NCBI GenBank assembly: GCA_021158465.1
Contig: JAGGUN010000006.1
Span: forward strand, 6,631-70,630
Origin: a bacterium
GTDB taxonomy: Bacteria; UBP14; UBA6098; 4484-93
Direction of reading: 5' to 3'
DNA: 64,000 nucleotides
Below are positions 49,926 through 58,754 of the stretch, one piece after another. The notes under the pieces were generated by a model. That model searched no databases. It saw only the letters and a list, made by a program, of their open reading frames with translations, and had not been told where the DNA came from. How positions within the stretch are numbered: position 1 is the stretch's first letter; every line of letters begins with the position of its first letter. A program made the translations under genes and the position numbers.

Positions 49926-50407
49926 TCGAAGATTCTCCTTATTATTTTTTCAAACCTATCCACTATTATCTTTGTCTGCTTTTCAGGGTCATCTGTTTTT
50001 ACATTTATCCAGTGGACATAGAGGTAGTCGTCGATTATATCCACCGTCAGCGTCCCGGGTGTGAGTGTTATCGAATTTGCGAGGAATGTTTGTCCCATAT
50101 CGGTTTTGAGTGTTGTTTTCACCTTGACAATTCCAGGGCGTATCGGCAGGGCAGGATGGAGCACGCGATATGCAACATCGAAGTTCGCCTTTATGATTTC
50201 CCACAGAAGGCATGGAATGTAGATAATAAACCAGAATATCCTGATAGGATTGACAAGCCTGGTCACCTTCTGCAAGAAGATGTCGGACAGGAGCAGGACC
50301 GTTATAAGCGAGAATATCAATCCGACGGCAATGTCCTGCCAGTCCAAGCTCCAGGTTAGAAGGAGCCAGAGGATGAACAAAACAGCGAACTGGATTATCT
50401 TTCTCAT
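49922..50407 (-). CDS. mnhE: Mrp Na+/H+ antiporter subunit E
   Basis: 161 residues; two or three N-terminal helices and a cytoplasmic domain with VKTTLKTDMGQTFLANSITLTPGT, the MnhE hallmark. Equivalent to MbhA. Starts 14 bases after mnhD. Confidence 0.92.
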   Translation of the reverse strand: MRKIIQFAVLFILWLLLTWSLDWQDIAVGLIFSLITVLLLSDIFLQKVTRLVNPIRIFWFIIYIPCLLWEIIKANFDVAYRVLHPALPIRPGIVKVKTTLKTDMGQTFLANSITLTPGTLTVDIIDDYLYVHWINVKTDDPEKQTKIIVDRFEKIIRRIFE

Positions 50408-50421
50408 TTCCTCCCTGCCTT

Positions 50422-51903
50422 CTAAAATCCTAAGACATTTGTTATATATCCCCAGCCGGTTGTATCCAGCAGAGAATTTGCCGCCGGGGACAGGATTGAC
50501 GAGTTAAGCAGCGGATAGCCGAGCCCGAGTGCAAGGCAGAGAACCGCAAGTATTATCATAGCGGATGACATAGCGAATGGAGATTCCTTTACCTTTGCCA
50601 GTTTATCGGGTAGTTTTCCGAAGAGTGTGTATTTCTGCAACTTCACATAGTATGAAATCGTTATAAAGGCGACGCCAACGGCGATAATCCCAGGGACTAT
50701 TTCTCCAGCCCTGAAACAGGCGATAATTATTATCAGCTTGCTCCAGAAGCCGGCAAACGGCGGTATCCCGGAGATTGAAAGGGCGCCGATGGATGTTGCA
50801 ATGGATGTCACGGGCATCCTTTTGGATAATCCCCCGAATTCCCTCATATCTCTGGAGCCTGTTGCTTTCTCGATTGAGCCGGAGCAGAGGAACAGAAGTC
50901 CCTTGTAGGTTGAGTGGTTCAGGAGGTGGAAGATGGCTCCGACAAGACCGAGTGCGGTTCCAAGGGACAAGCCGAGGAAGATGTATCCTATCTGACTTAT
51001 AGTCGAGTAGGCAAGCATCCTTTTTATGTCCCACTGACCTATTGCCAGCAGTCCGCCCACGAGCATAGAAATAACTCCGAGAACCATTATTACTTTGAGG
51101 AATATCGGGTCAACGGGGATAACATTGTAGAATACCCTTGCCATAGCATACACACCCAGAGCCTTGACGAGAACGCCTGACAGCATTGCGGATACAGGTG
51201 CAGGTGCAGATGGGTGTGCATCGGGCAACCAGGCGTGGAACGGAACAAGGGCAGCCTTCGTTGCAAAACCTGCAAGGAATAGAACGGCTGCAAAGAGAAC
51301 CGCAGCGTTATTCCCAGTCCCCTTCAGGAAAACGGATATATCTGCCATATTGACGGAGCCTGTCACGGAATATATTATCGCCACCCCGAACAGTATGAGC
51401 GTGGATGCAATCGAGCCGAGTATGAGATACTTGAAGGATGCCTCCAGCTCCTCAGCCTCGACACCGAACCCGACGAGTCCGTAACTTGCCAGAGACGCTA
51501 TCTCGAGGAAGACAAACAGGTTGAACATATCCCCTGTCAACACGACGCCGTTCATACCTGCCATCATAAGCAGAAATAGGGCAAAGAACTTCGGTTTGTT
51601 TGTGTACCATTCCATATACGATAGGGAATAAACTGTAACGAAGAATCCGAGCAGATTGATGACGAGGAGCATAAGCTCCGATAGCGGGTCGAGAACGAGG
51701 CAGATGCCCCAGGGAGGTGCCCATCCACCCATTCGGTAGACGATTGGCTCGGAGCCGATGAGAAGGATGGAGGCTACGAGGGTAAATCCACCGACAACGG
51801 TTGCCCATATATCTGCGAACCGCTTCCACCATTTCGTTACAATCAAGATCAGGATTGCTGAACCAAGCGGTGCTGCAATCGTTCCTAAGGCAAGGTTCTC
51901 CAT
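50422..51903 (-). CDS. mnhD: Mrp antiporter subunit D (NuoM/N-like, MbhH-like)
   Basis: 493 residues, about 14 helices. Ion-translocating NuoL/M/N family core: the FLEIASLASYGLVGFG helix, KAALVPFHAWLPDAHPSAPAPVSAML with its conserved Lys, and DIKRMLAYSTISQIGYIFLG. One of two such pumps in the operon. Probably moves Na+ or H+ in response to hydrogenase turnover. Confidence 0.93.
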   Translation of the reverse strand: MENLALGTIAAPLGSAILILIVTKWWKRFADIWATVVGGFTLVASILLIGSEPIVYRMGGWAPPWGICLVLDPLSELMLLVINLLGFFVTVYSLSYMEWYTNKPKFFALFLLMMAGMNGVVLTGDMFNLFVFLEIASLASYGLVGFGVEAEELEASFKYLILGSIASTLILFGVAIIYSVTGSVNMADISVFLKGTGNNAAVLFAAVLFLAGFATKAALVPFHAWLPDAHPSAPAPVSAMLSGVLVKALGVYAMARVFYNVIPVDPIFLKVIMVLGVISMLVGGLLAIGQWDIKRMLAYSTISQIGYIFLGLSLGTALGLVGAIFHLLNHSTYKGLLFLCSGSIEKATGSRDMREFGGLSKRMPVTSIATSIGALSISGIPPFAGFWSKLIIIIACFRAGEIVPGIIAVGVAFITISYYVKLQKYTLFGKLPDKLAKVKESPFAMSSAMIILAVLCLALGLGYPLLNSSILSPAANSLLDTTGWGYITNVLGF

Positions 51904-51922
51904 ATAATTATCTCCTTAAATT

Positions 51923-52267
51923 CTATCCACGCAACCTGTTTATCTCGGACATATCGAATGTATTGTATTTCTCGTAAAGCCTTATAGCGAGTGCCGCCAT
52001 AAGAGCAAGAGTTCCCAGCCCGATGACAATCGATGTTAGGACGAGCGCCTGTGGGAGCGGGTCCACCCCCTTCGAGGCAAATTCTGCCACATCCTGTCCC
52101 TTGGCAAGTATTGGAGCTATTCCACCCGCTTTGTAGCCAACGAGTATCAAGAACAGGTTGACAGAGTATTCGATTATGACCATACCGATTATCTTCTTTA
52201 CGATATGCCTCTTTGCTATGATGGAGTATATCCCGATGACGAAGAGGACGGTGCAGAGGATATACAT
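51923..52267 (-). CDS. mnhC: Mrp antiporter subunit C (NuoK-like)
   Basis: 114 residues, three helices, with GMVIIEYSVNLFLILVGY (membrane Glu) and PLPQALVLTSIVIG, as in MnhC/MbhG. Overlaps mnhB by one base. Confidence 0.92.
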   Translation of the reverse strand: MYILCTVLFVIGIYSIIAKRHIVKKIIGMVIIEYSVNLFLILVGYKAGGIAPILAKGQDVAEFASKGVDPLPQALVLTSIVIGLGTLALMAALAIRLYEKYNTFDMSEINRLRG

Positions 52268-52713
52268 TATTCTTCCTCCTTTTCAGTAAGGACACGCCCG
52301 TAGATGGAGAGGGCGACAAGTATCGCATACAGCGATGCGCCGACCTTGACCCCGATGGCAATATTGGAGAGTGGAATGGTTCCTGCACTCACGAGCCTGA
52401 AGGGTGTCCCATGATTGATGAAGTTGTAAAGGAAGTATCCGCTGAAGATTGACCCAAGGAGACCGATTATGAAGAATGAGAACGCTCCGAGGTTGTCGGA
52501 CAGCGATGCAGCGAAGTTGGAGAGCTTTCTCATTGCGACCTTCTTGCTGAAGGCAAGCATTATAAGGACATACGCGATGGAGATAAAGACCCCTCCTGCA
52601 AATCCGCCTCCAGGGGTGATGTGTCCGTATATCACTATGGATGCCCCATAAAGGAGTATAAAGCCTATGACCAGTCGTGCGACGGTCTTTACTATTTTTG
52701 TCATTCCTTCCAT
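52267..52713 (-). CDS. mnhB: Mrp antiporter subunit B (MbhF-like)
   Basis: 148 residues, four helices, with the hallmark HITPGGGFAGGVFIS and a later GTIPLSNIAIGVKVGASL. Equivalent to MbhF. Starts three bases after the MbhD/E-like gene. Confidence 0.92.
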   Translation of the reverse strand: MEGMTKIVKTVARLVIGFILLYGASIVIYGHITPGGGFAGGVFISIAYVLIMLAFSKKVAMRKLSNFAASLSDNLGAFSFFIIGLLGSIFSGYFLYNFINHGTPFRLVSAGTIPLSNIAIGVKVGASLYAILVALSIYGRVLTEKEEE

Positions 52714-52716
52714 ACT

Positions 52717-53298
52717 TCATCTACTCCCTTTTATCTCTTTGTCCTCGATGATACCGAAGCTGCCTTTATCCTTCTCGCTGGTATGCTTTCTCCCCTTCGG
52801 GCGAAGGATGACAAATGCGCCGAGGATGGATGTGAACAGCACTATCGCCTCGCCGAGCGTATCGTATGCTCGATAATCGAGGATGACCGATGCGACTATA
52901 TTTGCGGCGCCAGTCTCTCTTGTCCCCTCACGCAGGTAGGAGCTTGAAACCCTCATAAGCGGGTTGCCGAACTCGGGCAACCCTTTGTAAGCCCAGAAGG
53001 CGAATACGAGGAACAACCCTACGAACACGAGCCCAACGATATTAGCAAAGTTGTCCTGCCGCCGCTCGATTGCGTAGTTGTCCGCTCTGATTGTAACCCT
53101 TATCAGTATAATCAGCGATAGCACCTCCACGATTACCTGCGTGATGGCAATGTCCGGTGCCCTCAGGAAAAGGAATATCACGGATGCTCCAACTCCAACG
53201 GCACCGACTGCTATGACCGCCGAGAGCATATTCTTCGTCTCCACAGCAACGATCGCGCCGATTATCATAAAGACCATCAAAACATAGAAGACTGTCAT
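52717..53298 (-). CDS. MbhD-MbhE fusion (C-terminal MnhA-like antiporter segment)
   Basis: 193 residues. The first part (DUF4040, FLRAPDIAITQVIVEVLSLI) corresponds to MbhD and the second (YLREGTRETGAANIVASVILDYRAYDTLGE, within about 120-165) to MbhE; in Mrp antiporters both form the C-terminus of MnhA. Here they are a separate gene, and the large pump part of MnhA is replaced by the HycC/NuoL-like neighbour. Confidence 0.88.
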   Translation of the reverse strand: MTVFYVLMVFMIIGAIVAVETKNMLSAVIAVGAVGVGASVIFLFLRAPDIAITQVIVEVLSLIILIRVTIRADNYAIERRQDNFANIVGLVFVGLFLVFAFWAYKGLPEFGNPLMRVSSSYLREGTRETGAANIVASVILDYRAYDTLGEAIVLFTSILGAFVILRPKGRKHTSEKDKGSFGIIEDKEIKGSR

Positions 53299-53307
53299 AG
53301 TGCTCTC

Positions 53308-55185
53308 CTATGGTGTTAGAACGGTGATTAGTATCGCTACAACCCCTATTATACACCAGGAAAGATATGTCGAAAGCACACCTGTGTGCATAAGTTTCAT
53401 CGGTCTGACGAAAAGCGACTGCCCGAGGAAACCAAGATAATTGTAGAGGTCGAACACGCCTCGCTTTGCGTCCCGGTAAACGCCCTTGAGTATCCCGAGT
53501 TTCTCAACTGTCTTGTAATATTCTGTTCCCGGGAAACGGACACTGTCCGGCTCCTTTGTCAACGGACTGTAAGAGTATGGGAACTTCTCGCCGTAGAAAA
53601 ACGGCTCGACAACCTTCATCTTCCCTGTCCTGAGGATTGCGTAAATCAGAAGCCCGATGAATATCCCGACAATTATAAGCACCGTAGCAAGGGTCGAGGA
53701 GTAGAAGCCCATTCCAAGCATCAACGGGGCTGTTATACTTATGTTTGTGGAGTATCCAAGAGCTGGCAGGATGAGTTTGTAGACCGGATAGCTGGCAAAC
53801 ACTCCGAAGAAGATACATAGAACAGCAAGTAGCAAACTCGGTATCTTCATACTGATTGGAACATCTGTGATTTTTCCCGGGAGACCCTCCGGTTTCTTGC
53901 CTGTAAATATCGATGCGAGCACCTTTATAAAGGATGCAAGTGTGAGTGCACTTCCGAATACTGCAACGACGAGCCATACGGTCTGATGTGTCTCGACGAG
54001 CCCCTGATACACGAGCCATTTCGATGCGAACCCGTTGAACGGTGGAATCCCGGAGATTGAGAAGGCAAATATTGTCATTGTGATGAATGTGAACGGCATA
54101 TACCTTGCCAGCCCACCTACCTGGTCGAGTTCGGTTGTCTCTGCTCTCTTTTCAACGGAGCCTGCCGAGAGGAAAAGCCCTGATTTGTATATTGCATGGT
54201 TTATCATATGAAACAGTCCGCCGACTATCCCGGCAGTGACACCTGTTCCGATGCCAAGGACCATATAGCCGACCTGGCTTATCGCGTGGAACGATAGCAG
54301 TTTCTTTAGCTCGTGCTGAACCATCGCCATACCGACAGCGGCAAGAACGGTAACGCCGCCTATCACGAGAAGAACGGTTCTTAGTCCACCGTTCAGCTGG
54401 AAGATATCGAGCGATATCCTCGCCAGAAGATATATACCGAGCAGTTTATCGAGTGAAGCTGGCAGAAGAGCCAGAACAGGTGTCGGTGCCCCCTCCGCTG
54501 CTGTCGGTATCCAGGAGTGAAGCGGCATCGCGCCGGCTTTTGCCATAGCGGCTGCAAGGAATAAAAGATACATAACGGTTGATGTGGTATCGGATACAGG
54601 TATCTTCAGAGTGGATAGCGAGAGATTTCCGTATTTCAGTGCGACGAGCACAACTCCCAGGAGCATACAGGCGTCGGTGAAGCCGAGTATGACAAATGCT
54701 TTCCCCATACCTGCTCTTGCCTTATTATTACCACCCAGTCCGATGAGGAAGAACAGAAGTGCAGTCAAAATCTCCCAGAAGATAAGGAGGAAGAACAGAT
54801 TGTCCGAGAGCAGAACGCCGTTTGCCGCAGCAAGTGTCCAGAGGGAGAAGGCATAGTATATATGGAGCCCCCGCTTGCCTGCCATAAAGCTCCAAGAGTA
54901 GAGGACGATGATGGTGACAAAGAAGCTTGCGAATATCACAAGGAGCGAACTGAGCGGGTATCCTCTGAAGGCAAATGGAAGCTCGAACCCGCCGAGGTTG
55001 AGTGTGAAGAAACTTGCCCTTACCTCTCCGAGGGGGTATAGAGCAAATGAGAGATAGAATGTATAGGCAGCCGCCAGAAAGGCGATTATCTCTTTTATCC
55101 ATTTGACCCGCGGGAGGATAAGGCACAAGGCTCCTGCTATCGCTGGAACAACGAGAATGTTCGAGAACATCTGATTTGCCATCAT
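53308..55185 (-). CDS. HycC/HyfB/NuoL-like proton- or sodium-translocating subunit
   Basis: 625 residues, about 15 helices. NuoL-family core: LLIFWEILTALLFFLIG, KAGAMPLHSWIPTAAEGAPTPVLALLPASLDK, and ELKKLLSFHAISQVGYM. The soluble C-terminal segment (VEPFFYGEKFPYSYSPL) resembles HycC/HyfB rather than MnhA. Follows the large subunit gene by six bases. Supplies a second ion pump linking the hydrogenase core to the Mrp part. Confidence 0.9.
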   Translation of the reverse strand: MMANQMFSNILVVPAIAGALCLILPRVKWIKEIIAFLAAAYTFYLSFALYPLGEVRASFFTLNLGGFELPFAFRGYPLSSLLVIFASFFVTIIVLYSWSFMAGKRGLHIYYAFSLWTLAAANGVLLSDNLFFLLIFWEILTALLFFLIGLGGNNKARAGMGKAFVILGFTDACMLLGVVLVALKYGNLSLSTLKIPVSDTTSTVMYLLFLAAAMAKAGAMPLHSWIPTAAEGAPTPVLALLPASLDKLLGIYLLARISLDIFQLNGGLRTVLLVIGGVTVLAAVGMAMVQHELKKLLSFHAISQVGYMVLGIGTGVTAGIVGGLFHMINHAIYKSGLFLSAGSVEKRAETTELDQVGGLARYMPFTFITMTIFAFSISGIPPFNGFASKWLVYQGLVETHQTVWLVVAVFGSALTLASFIKVLASIFTGKKPEGLPGKITDVPISMKIPSLLLAVLCIFFGVFASYPVYKLILPALGYSTNISITAPLMLGMGFYSSTLATVLIIVGIFIGLLIYAILRTGKMKVVEPFFYGEKFPYSYSPLTKEPDSVRFPGTEYYKTVEKLGILKGVYRDAKRGVFDLYNYLGFLGQSLFVRPMKLMHTGVLSTYLSWCIIGVVAILITVLTP

Positions 55186-55191
55186 CGCTCC

Positions 55192-56379
55192 TTATTTCCC
55201 CAGTTTCTTCCTTATAAGTTCTGTTTTCTCCTGGCTGAGCTTGATGAGGTCTGCTTCCTTGAGAGTTGACCTGTTTCCAGATTTGTCCACAACACCCACC
55301 CTTTCGGTGCAGCAGTAGCAGGGGTCGATCGATGCCGTTATGAGTGCGACATCGGCTATCTCCTCACCGATGCAGCTTGCCTTGAAGGATGGCAGGTTCA
55401 TAAATGTCGGTGCACGAACCTTGTGGCGGTAAGGCATATTGCTGCCATCGCTTCTGACATAGTGAAACACCTCACCTCTTGGCGCCTCATGAATTCCTAT
55501 CCCTTCCCCCGGTGGAACCTCAGAGAGTTCTGCATCGATTGGTCCATCGGGAAGGTTCTCGAGGCACTGGCGGATTATCTTCACGCTCTCGAAGTTCTCC
55601 AGCAGTCTGACCACCGCCTTTGAGAAGACATCGCCGTCCGGCTGAACACACACATCCCATTTGACCTTGTCGTATGCTCCATATGGATGGTCACGCCTCA
55701 CATCCCAGTCGAGATTGCTGCCTCTGGCAGTCGGTCCTACGACAGAGTATGCGATGGCGTCCTCGGTCGAGAGCACTCCAACGCCCTTTAGTCTCGCGTG
55801 CATCACAGGGTCGTCCAGTATCGCGTTGGTGATAAGTTCGTTCGGCTTCCAGACCTCCTCTATCCGCTTGAGTGCATATTCTATCTGCTCATCGTTGAAA
55901 TCTCTTCTAACACCCCCCGGCTTGAACATAGCATAATGGTTCCTGTTCCCTGTTAGCTTCTCGCTTATGTCCAGTATTGTCTCCCTGCATTTCCAAGCCC
56001 ACATAAACACCGTGTTGTAGCCGATGAAATGTCCGGCAAGACCGACCCATAGCAGGTGTGAGTGTATCCGTTCCAGCTCAGCTATGATGGTTCTTATATA
56101 CTGCGCCCTCGGTGGAGCCTCTATTCCGGCTACATCCTCCACTGCCTGAACATAGGCGAACGGATGCGATGTCGAGCATATACCGCATATCCTCTCGACG
56201 ACGAATGTATCCTGGTCCCAGGTCTTGCTCTCGACTATCTTCTCTATTGCCCTGTGGTTGTAGCCTATCCTGACATCCATATCGACGACCGTCTCGCCGT
56301 CGACATAGAGTATGAAAAACTCTGGCTCCTCCAAGAGCGGGTGGTATGGTCCTATCGGGATTACTGTTTTCTTTTTCAT
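55192..56379 (-). CDS. Group 4 [NiFe] hydrogenase large (catalytic) subunit
   Basis: 395 residues, NuoD/HycE-C/MbhL family. Both nickel-ligand pairs are intact: RICGICSTSH (Cys65 and Cys68, His72) near the N-terminus and DPCYCCTER (Cys354, Cys357, Arg360) near the C-terminus. It is therefore a true hydrogenase, not a respiratory complex I NuoD. After Arg360 there are 35 residues, the piece expected to be removed by the maturation protease at 47603-48064. The gene directly adjoins the NuoC-like gene. Confidence 0.95.
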   Translation of the reverse strand: MKKKTVIPIGPYHPLLEEPEFFILYVDGETVVDMDVRIGYNHRAIEKIVESKTWDQDTFVVERICGICSTSHPFAYVQAVEDVAGIEAPPRAQYIRTIIAELERIHSHLLWVGLAGHFIGYNTVFMWAWKCRETILDISEKLTGNRNHYAMFKPGGVRRDFNDEQIEYALKRIEEVWKPNELITNAILDDPVMHARLKGVGVLSTEDAIAYSVVGPTARGSNLDWDVRRDHPYGAYDKVKWDVCVQPDGDVFSKAVVRLLENFESVKIIRQCLENLPDGPIDAELSEVPPGEGIGIHEAPRGEVFHYVRSDGSNMPYRHKVRAPTFMNLPSFKASCIGEEIADVALITASIDPCYCCTERVGVVDKSGNRSTLKEADLIKLSQEKTELIRKKLGK

Positions 56380-56853
56380 CTAAAAGTCCCTCCTGAAGTC
56401 CTTTCTCATTGGATATTTCCCATCGGGCCAGTCATCAGCCAGAAGCAGATGCCTCATATCGGGATGCCCGACAAATTCAACCCCGAAAAGCTCGTGTATC
56501 TCGCGCTCGATCCAGTCAAATGCGGGGATATCCTTCCCGATGGATTCTATCCTGAAATCTTCCCTTGGGACGAGCGTCTTGACATTGATAAAGATGTTTC
56601 TCTGATTGTCGAGAGCCATATGGTATAATATCTCCACACCGTCGGGTGTGTCGACGCCAGATGAGATTGAATGCCTCCCAGCATACTCGTAGAATATGTA
56701 TTTTACCACTTCGGGAGCATCCTTCTTGTCGACCAGAATATATATCCTGCTGTGGCGAGGGTGTGCAGTATCCAGTATCTTGTCTCCGAATCTTTCCTTT
56801 ATATCGTTTATGTAGAAATTAGGGTCCTTTTGTTCTTTGATTCTGTCTATCAT
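56380..56853 (-). CDS. NuoC/HycE-N/MbhK-like 30 kDa subunit
   Basis: 157 residues. NuoC hallmark: FDWIEREIHELFGVEFVGHP and the terminal DDWPDGKYPMRKDF. In E. coli HycE this domain is fused to the large subunit; here it is separate, its stop one base before the large-subunit start. Structural scaffold between small and large subunits. Confidence 0.92.
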   Translation of the reverse strand: MIDRIKEQKDPNFYINDIKERFGDKILDTAHPRHSRIYILVDKKDAPEVVKYIFYEYAGRHSISSGVDTPDGVEILYHMALDNQRNIFINVKTLVPREDFRIESIGKDIPAFDWIEREIHELFGVEFVGHPDMRHLLLADDWPDGKYPMRKDFRRDF

Positions 56854-56867
56854 CTTATTCCCTCTTT

Positions 56868-57299
56868 CTATATTGCCTTCAACGCCTTAACGATAGCGTC
56901 TATCATAGCCTCGGGTCTCGGTGGGCATCCTGGGACATAGACGATGACGCCCTCCGGGTCTACCTCGTGTATGACCTTGTCTACTGGTCCTTCCGTGTTG
57001 TATCCGCCTGCGAATATCCCGGTCGATATGCCGCAAGAACCGAATGCGAACACAACCCTCGGTCTCGGTGTCTGGAGATAGACCTCTATGAGTCTTGGCT
57101 TGCTAAGCCTGTTTACCATACCTGTTACGAGCAGTGCGTCGGCGTGCCGTGGTGAGCCGACCAGCAGTATCCCAAACCGCTCAACATCAAACCTTGGTGT
57201 CAGGAGGTCGAGTATCTCAATATCACAGTTGTTGCACGGTGAGCAGGCAACATGGTATACCCATATCGACTTCTTGAACGCCTTCATCTTAAGACTCAT
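56868..57299 (-). CDS. [NiFe] hydrogenase small subunit (NuoB/HycG/MbhJ-like)
   Basis: 143 residues. Proximal 4Fe-4S cluster ligands in CSPCNNCDIEI, GSCG and YVPGCPPRPEA. Short, single-cluster form typical of group 4 enzymes and complex I. Passes electrons between the NuoI/HycF-like chain and the nickel site. Confidence 0.94.
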   Translation of the reverse strand: MSLKMKAFKKSIWVYHVACSPCNNCDIEILDLLTPRFDVERFGILLVGSPRHADALLVTGMVNRLSKPRLIEVYLQTPRPRVVFAFGSCGISTGIFAGGYNTEGPVDKVIHEVDPEGVIVYVPGCPPRPEAMIDAIVKALKAI

Positions 57300-57329
57300 A
57301 TATACTCTCCATCTTTGAGTGAGCGGTTT

Positions 57330-58250
57330 TCATAGTCCAACATAGCTTAATATTCCGGACAGAGTCGCAAGCGGTGTTAGAATCGCCCAGAAGAGGTTCA
57401 TAGCCTGGTCTATCCTCAGCCTCGGGTTTGTATTCCGAATGATGCTTATGATGAACACGATCACAAGATATTCTATGATGAACCAGAGTATTCCAAGCCC
57501 CTGCAGGTTCATCCCGCCGAGGAAAATGGTTATAAGGAATAACGGCAAGGTATAGAGGAGTAGCGCCTTCATCAATTTGAGGATTGCAAGAAGCGAGCCT
57601 GAGTATTCGAGTATAATGCCGGATGCAATCTCGCCTTCTGCTTCGGGGATGTCGAACGGGACGAGTCCCAGCTTCGCCTGGGTTGAAATGAGTGCCACAA
57701 TAAATCCGATGATACCTGATAAGCTCCAGAGGTTGGCTCCATTTACCCGTTGGTATTCGATAATCCCACCGATGGATAGGGTGTGTGCCTTTGCTGCTAT
57801 GCTGAAAAGGATAATTACGAACGGAAGCTCATAGGACATAAACAGCTTCATCTCGCGGGATGAGCCGACCTGTGAGATGGGGTTCCCTGATGCTGAAGAG
57901 CCAAATATGATGGCGATGGAAGGTACCATCAGAAGATACCAGAGGACAATAATGTCCCCTGTGAAGCTCATCTTTGGATACAAGCCTGCTACGCCGAGCA
58001 TAGCTGCCACAAGTAGTGCCGTGGAGAAGCCAACAAAGGGTGCCAGAACGAAGCCCGTTTTCTTTGCCGTGGATGGTATTAGTGTCTCCTTGGTGAACAG
58101 TTTCAAGATATCAACGAAACCCTGATACCACGGTGGTCCCACTCGCCACTGAACTCGTGCCGTTATCTTCCTGTCATACCAGACGGTCAAAAGCCCGATG
58201 ATTATTGCAAACAGAAATCCAGGGAATACAAGGTAGTTGAAGATTATCAT
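57330..58250 (-). CDS. NuoH/HycD/MbhM-like membrane anchor subunit
   Basis: 306 residues, about eight helices. Family motifs: YDRKITARVQWRVGPPWYQGFVD at the N-terminus (within 24-47), LKLFTKETLIPS, SSREMKLFMSYELPF and VPFDIPEAEGEI. It forms the interface where redox energy is passed to the ion pumps. Confidence 0.94.
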   Translation of the reverse strand: MIIFNYLVFPGFLFAIIIGLLTVWYDRKITARVQWRVGPPWYQGFVDILKLFTKETLIPSTAKKTGFVLAPFVGFSTALLVAAMLGVAGLYPKMSFTGDIIVLWYLLMVPSIAIIFGSSASGNPISQVGSSREMKLFMSYELPFVIILFSIAAKAHTLSIGGIIEYQRVNGANLWSLSGIIGFIVALISTQAKLGLVPFDIPEAEGEIASGIILEYSGSLLAILKLMKALLLYTLPLFLITIFLGGMNLQGLGILWFIIEYLVIVFIISIIRNTNPRLRIDQAMNLFWAILTPLATLSGILSYVGL

Positions 58251-58262
58251 TTGTTCTCCCTG

Positions 58263-58754
58263 CTATCTCCTTATGAGTTTTCCAAGGCTCCGTGCTCCCA
58301 GAACCGTCTTTTCCTTGTAAGTCTCATCCAGTTTTCTGAACTCCAGTGCTCCTGTTGTGCAGGTTGCAACGCAGGCAGGAACTTCCCCTTCTTCGAGCCG
58401 TGTTATACATAGGTCACACTTGCTGATGGTATGCCGTATGAGCTCGGGGTTTATTGCCCCGAACGGGCAAGCGATAGCGCAGGACATACACCCCGTACAC
58501 TGGAAGCTTTTTCTCCTCACGATGCCGTTCTCATCCCTGTACATCGCATCCTGAGGACAGGCTGCGACACAGGCGGCGTCCTTGCAGTGGCGACAATGCT
58601 GCGGGATTCCCGCTATCTCCTCTACATAACCACGGGAAAGGTTGTGCCAGACATTGTGGGAGTTGGCACAGGCAACCTCGCAGGATTTGCAGTCGATACA
58701 GTAGTCCAGGTTAACATAAACCCTATAATCTTTCTTCTGTTCCACCTCTTTCAC
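58263..58754 (-). CDS. HycB/CooF-like ferredoxin with four [4Fe-4S] sites
   Basis: 163 residues, with four Cys groups: CIDCKSCEVAC, CRHCKDAACVAACP, CTGCMSCAIACP and CDLCI...CVATC. Such proteins link an input dehydrogenase to membrane hydrogenases (HycB in formate hydrogenlyase, CooF in CO oxidation). Overlaps the NuoG-like gene by four bases, so that protein is its likely partner. Confidence 0.92.
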   Translation of the reverse strand: MKEVEQKKDYRVYVNLDYCIDCKSCEVACANSHNVWHNLSRGYVEEIAGIPQHCRHCKDAACVAACPQDAMYRDENGIVRRKSFQCTGCMSCAIACPFGAINPELIRHTISKCDLCITRLEEGEVPACVATCTTGALEFRKLDETYKEKTVLGARSLGKLIRR

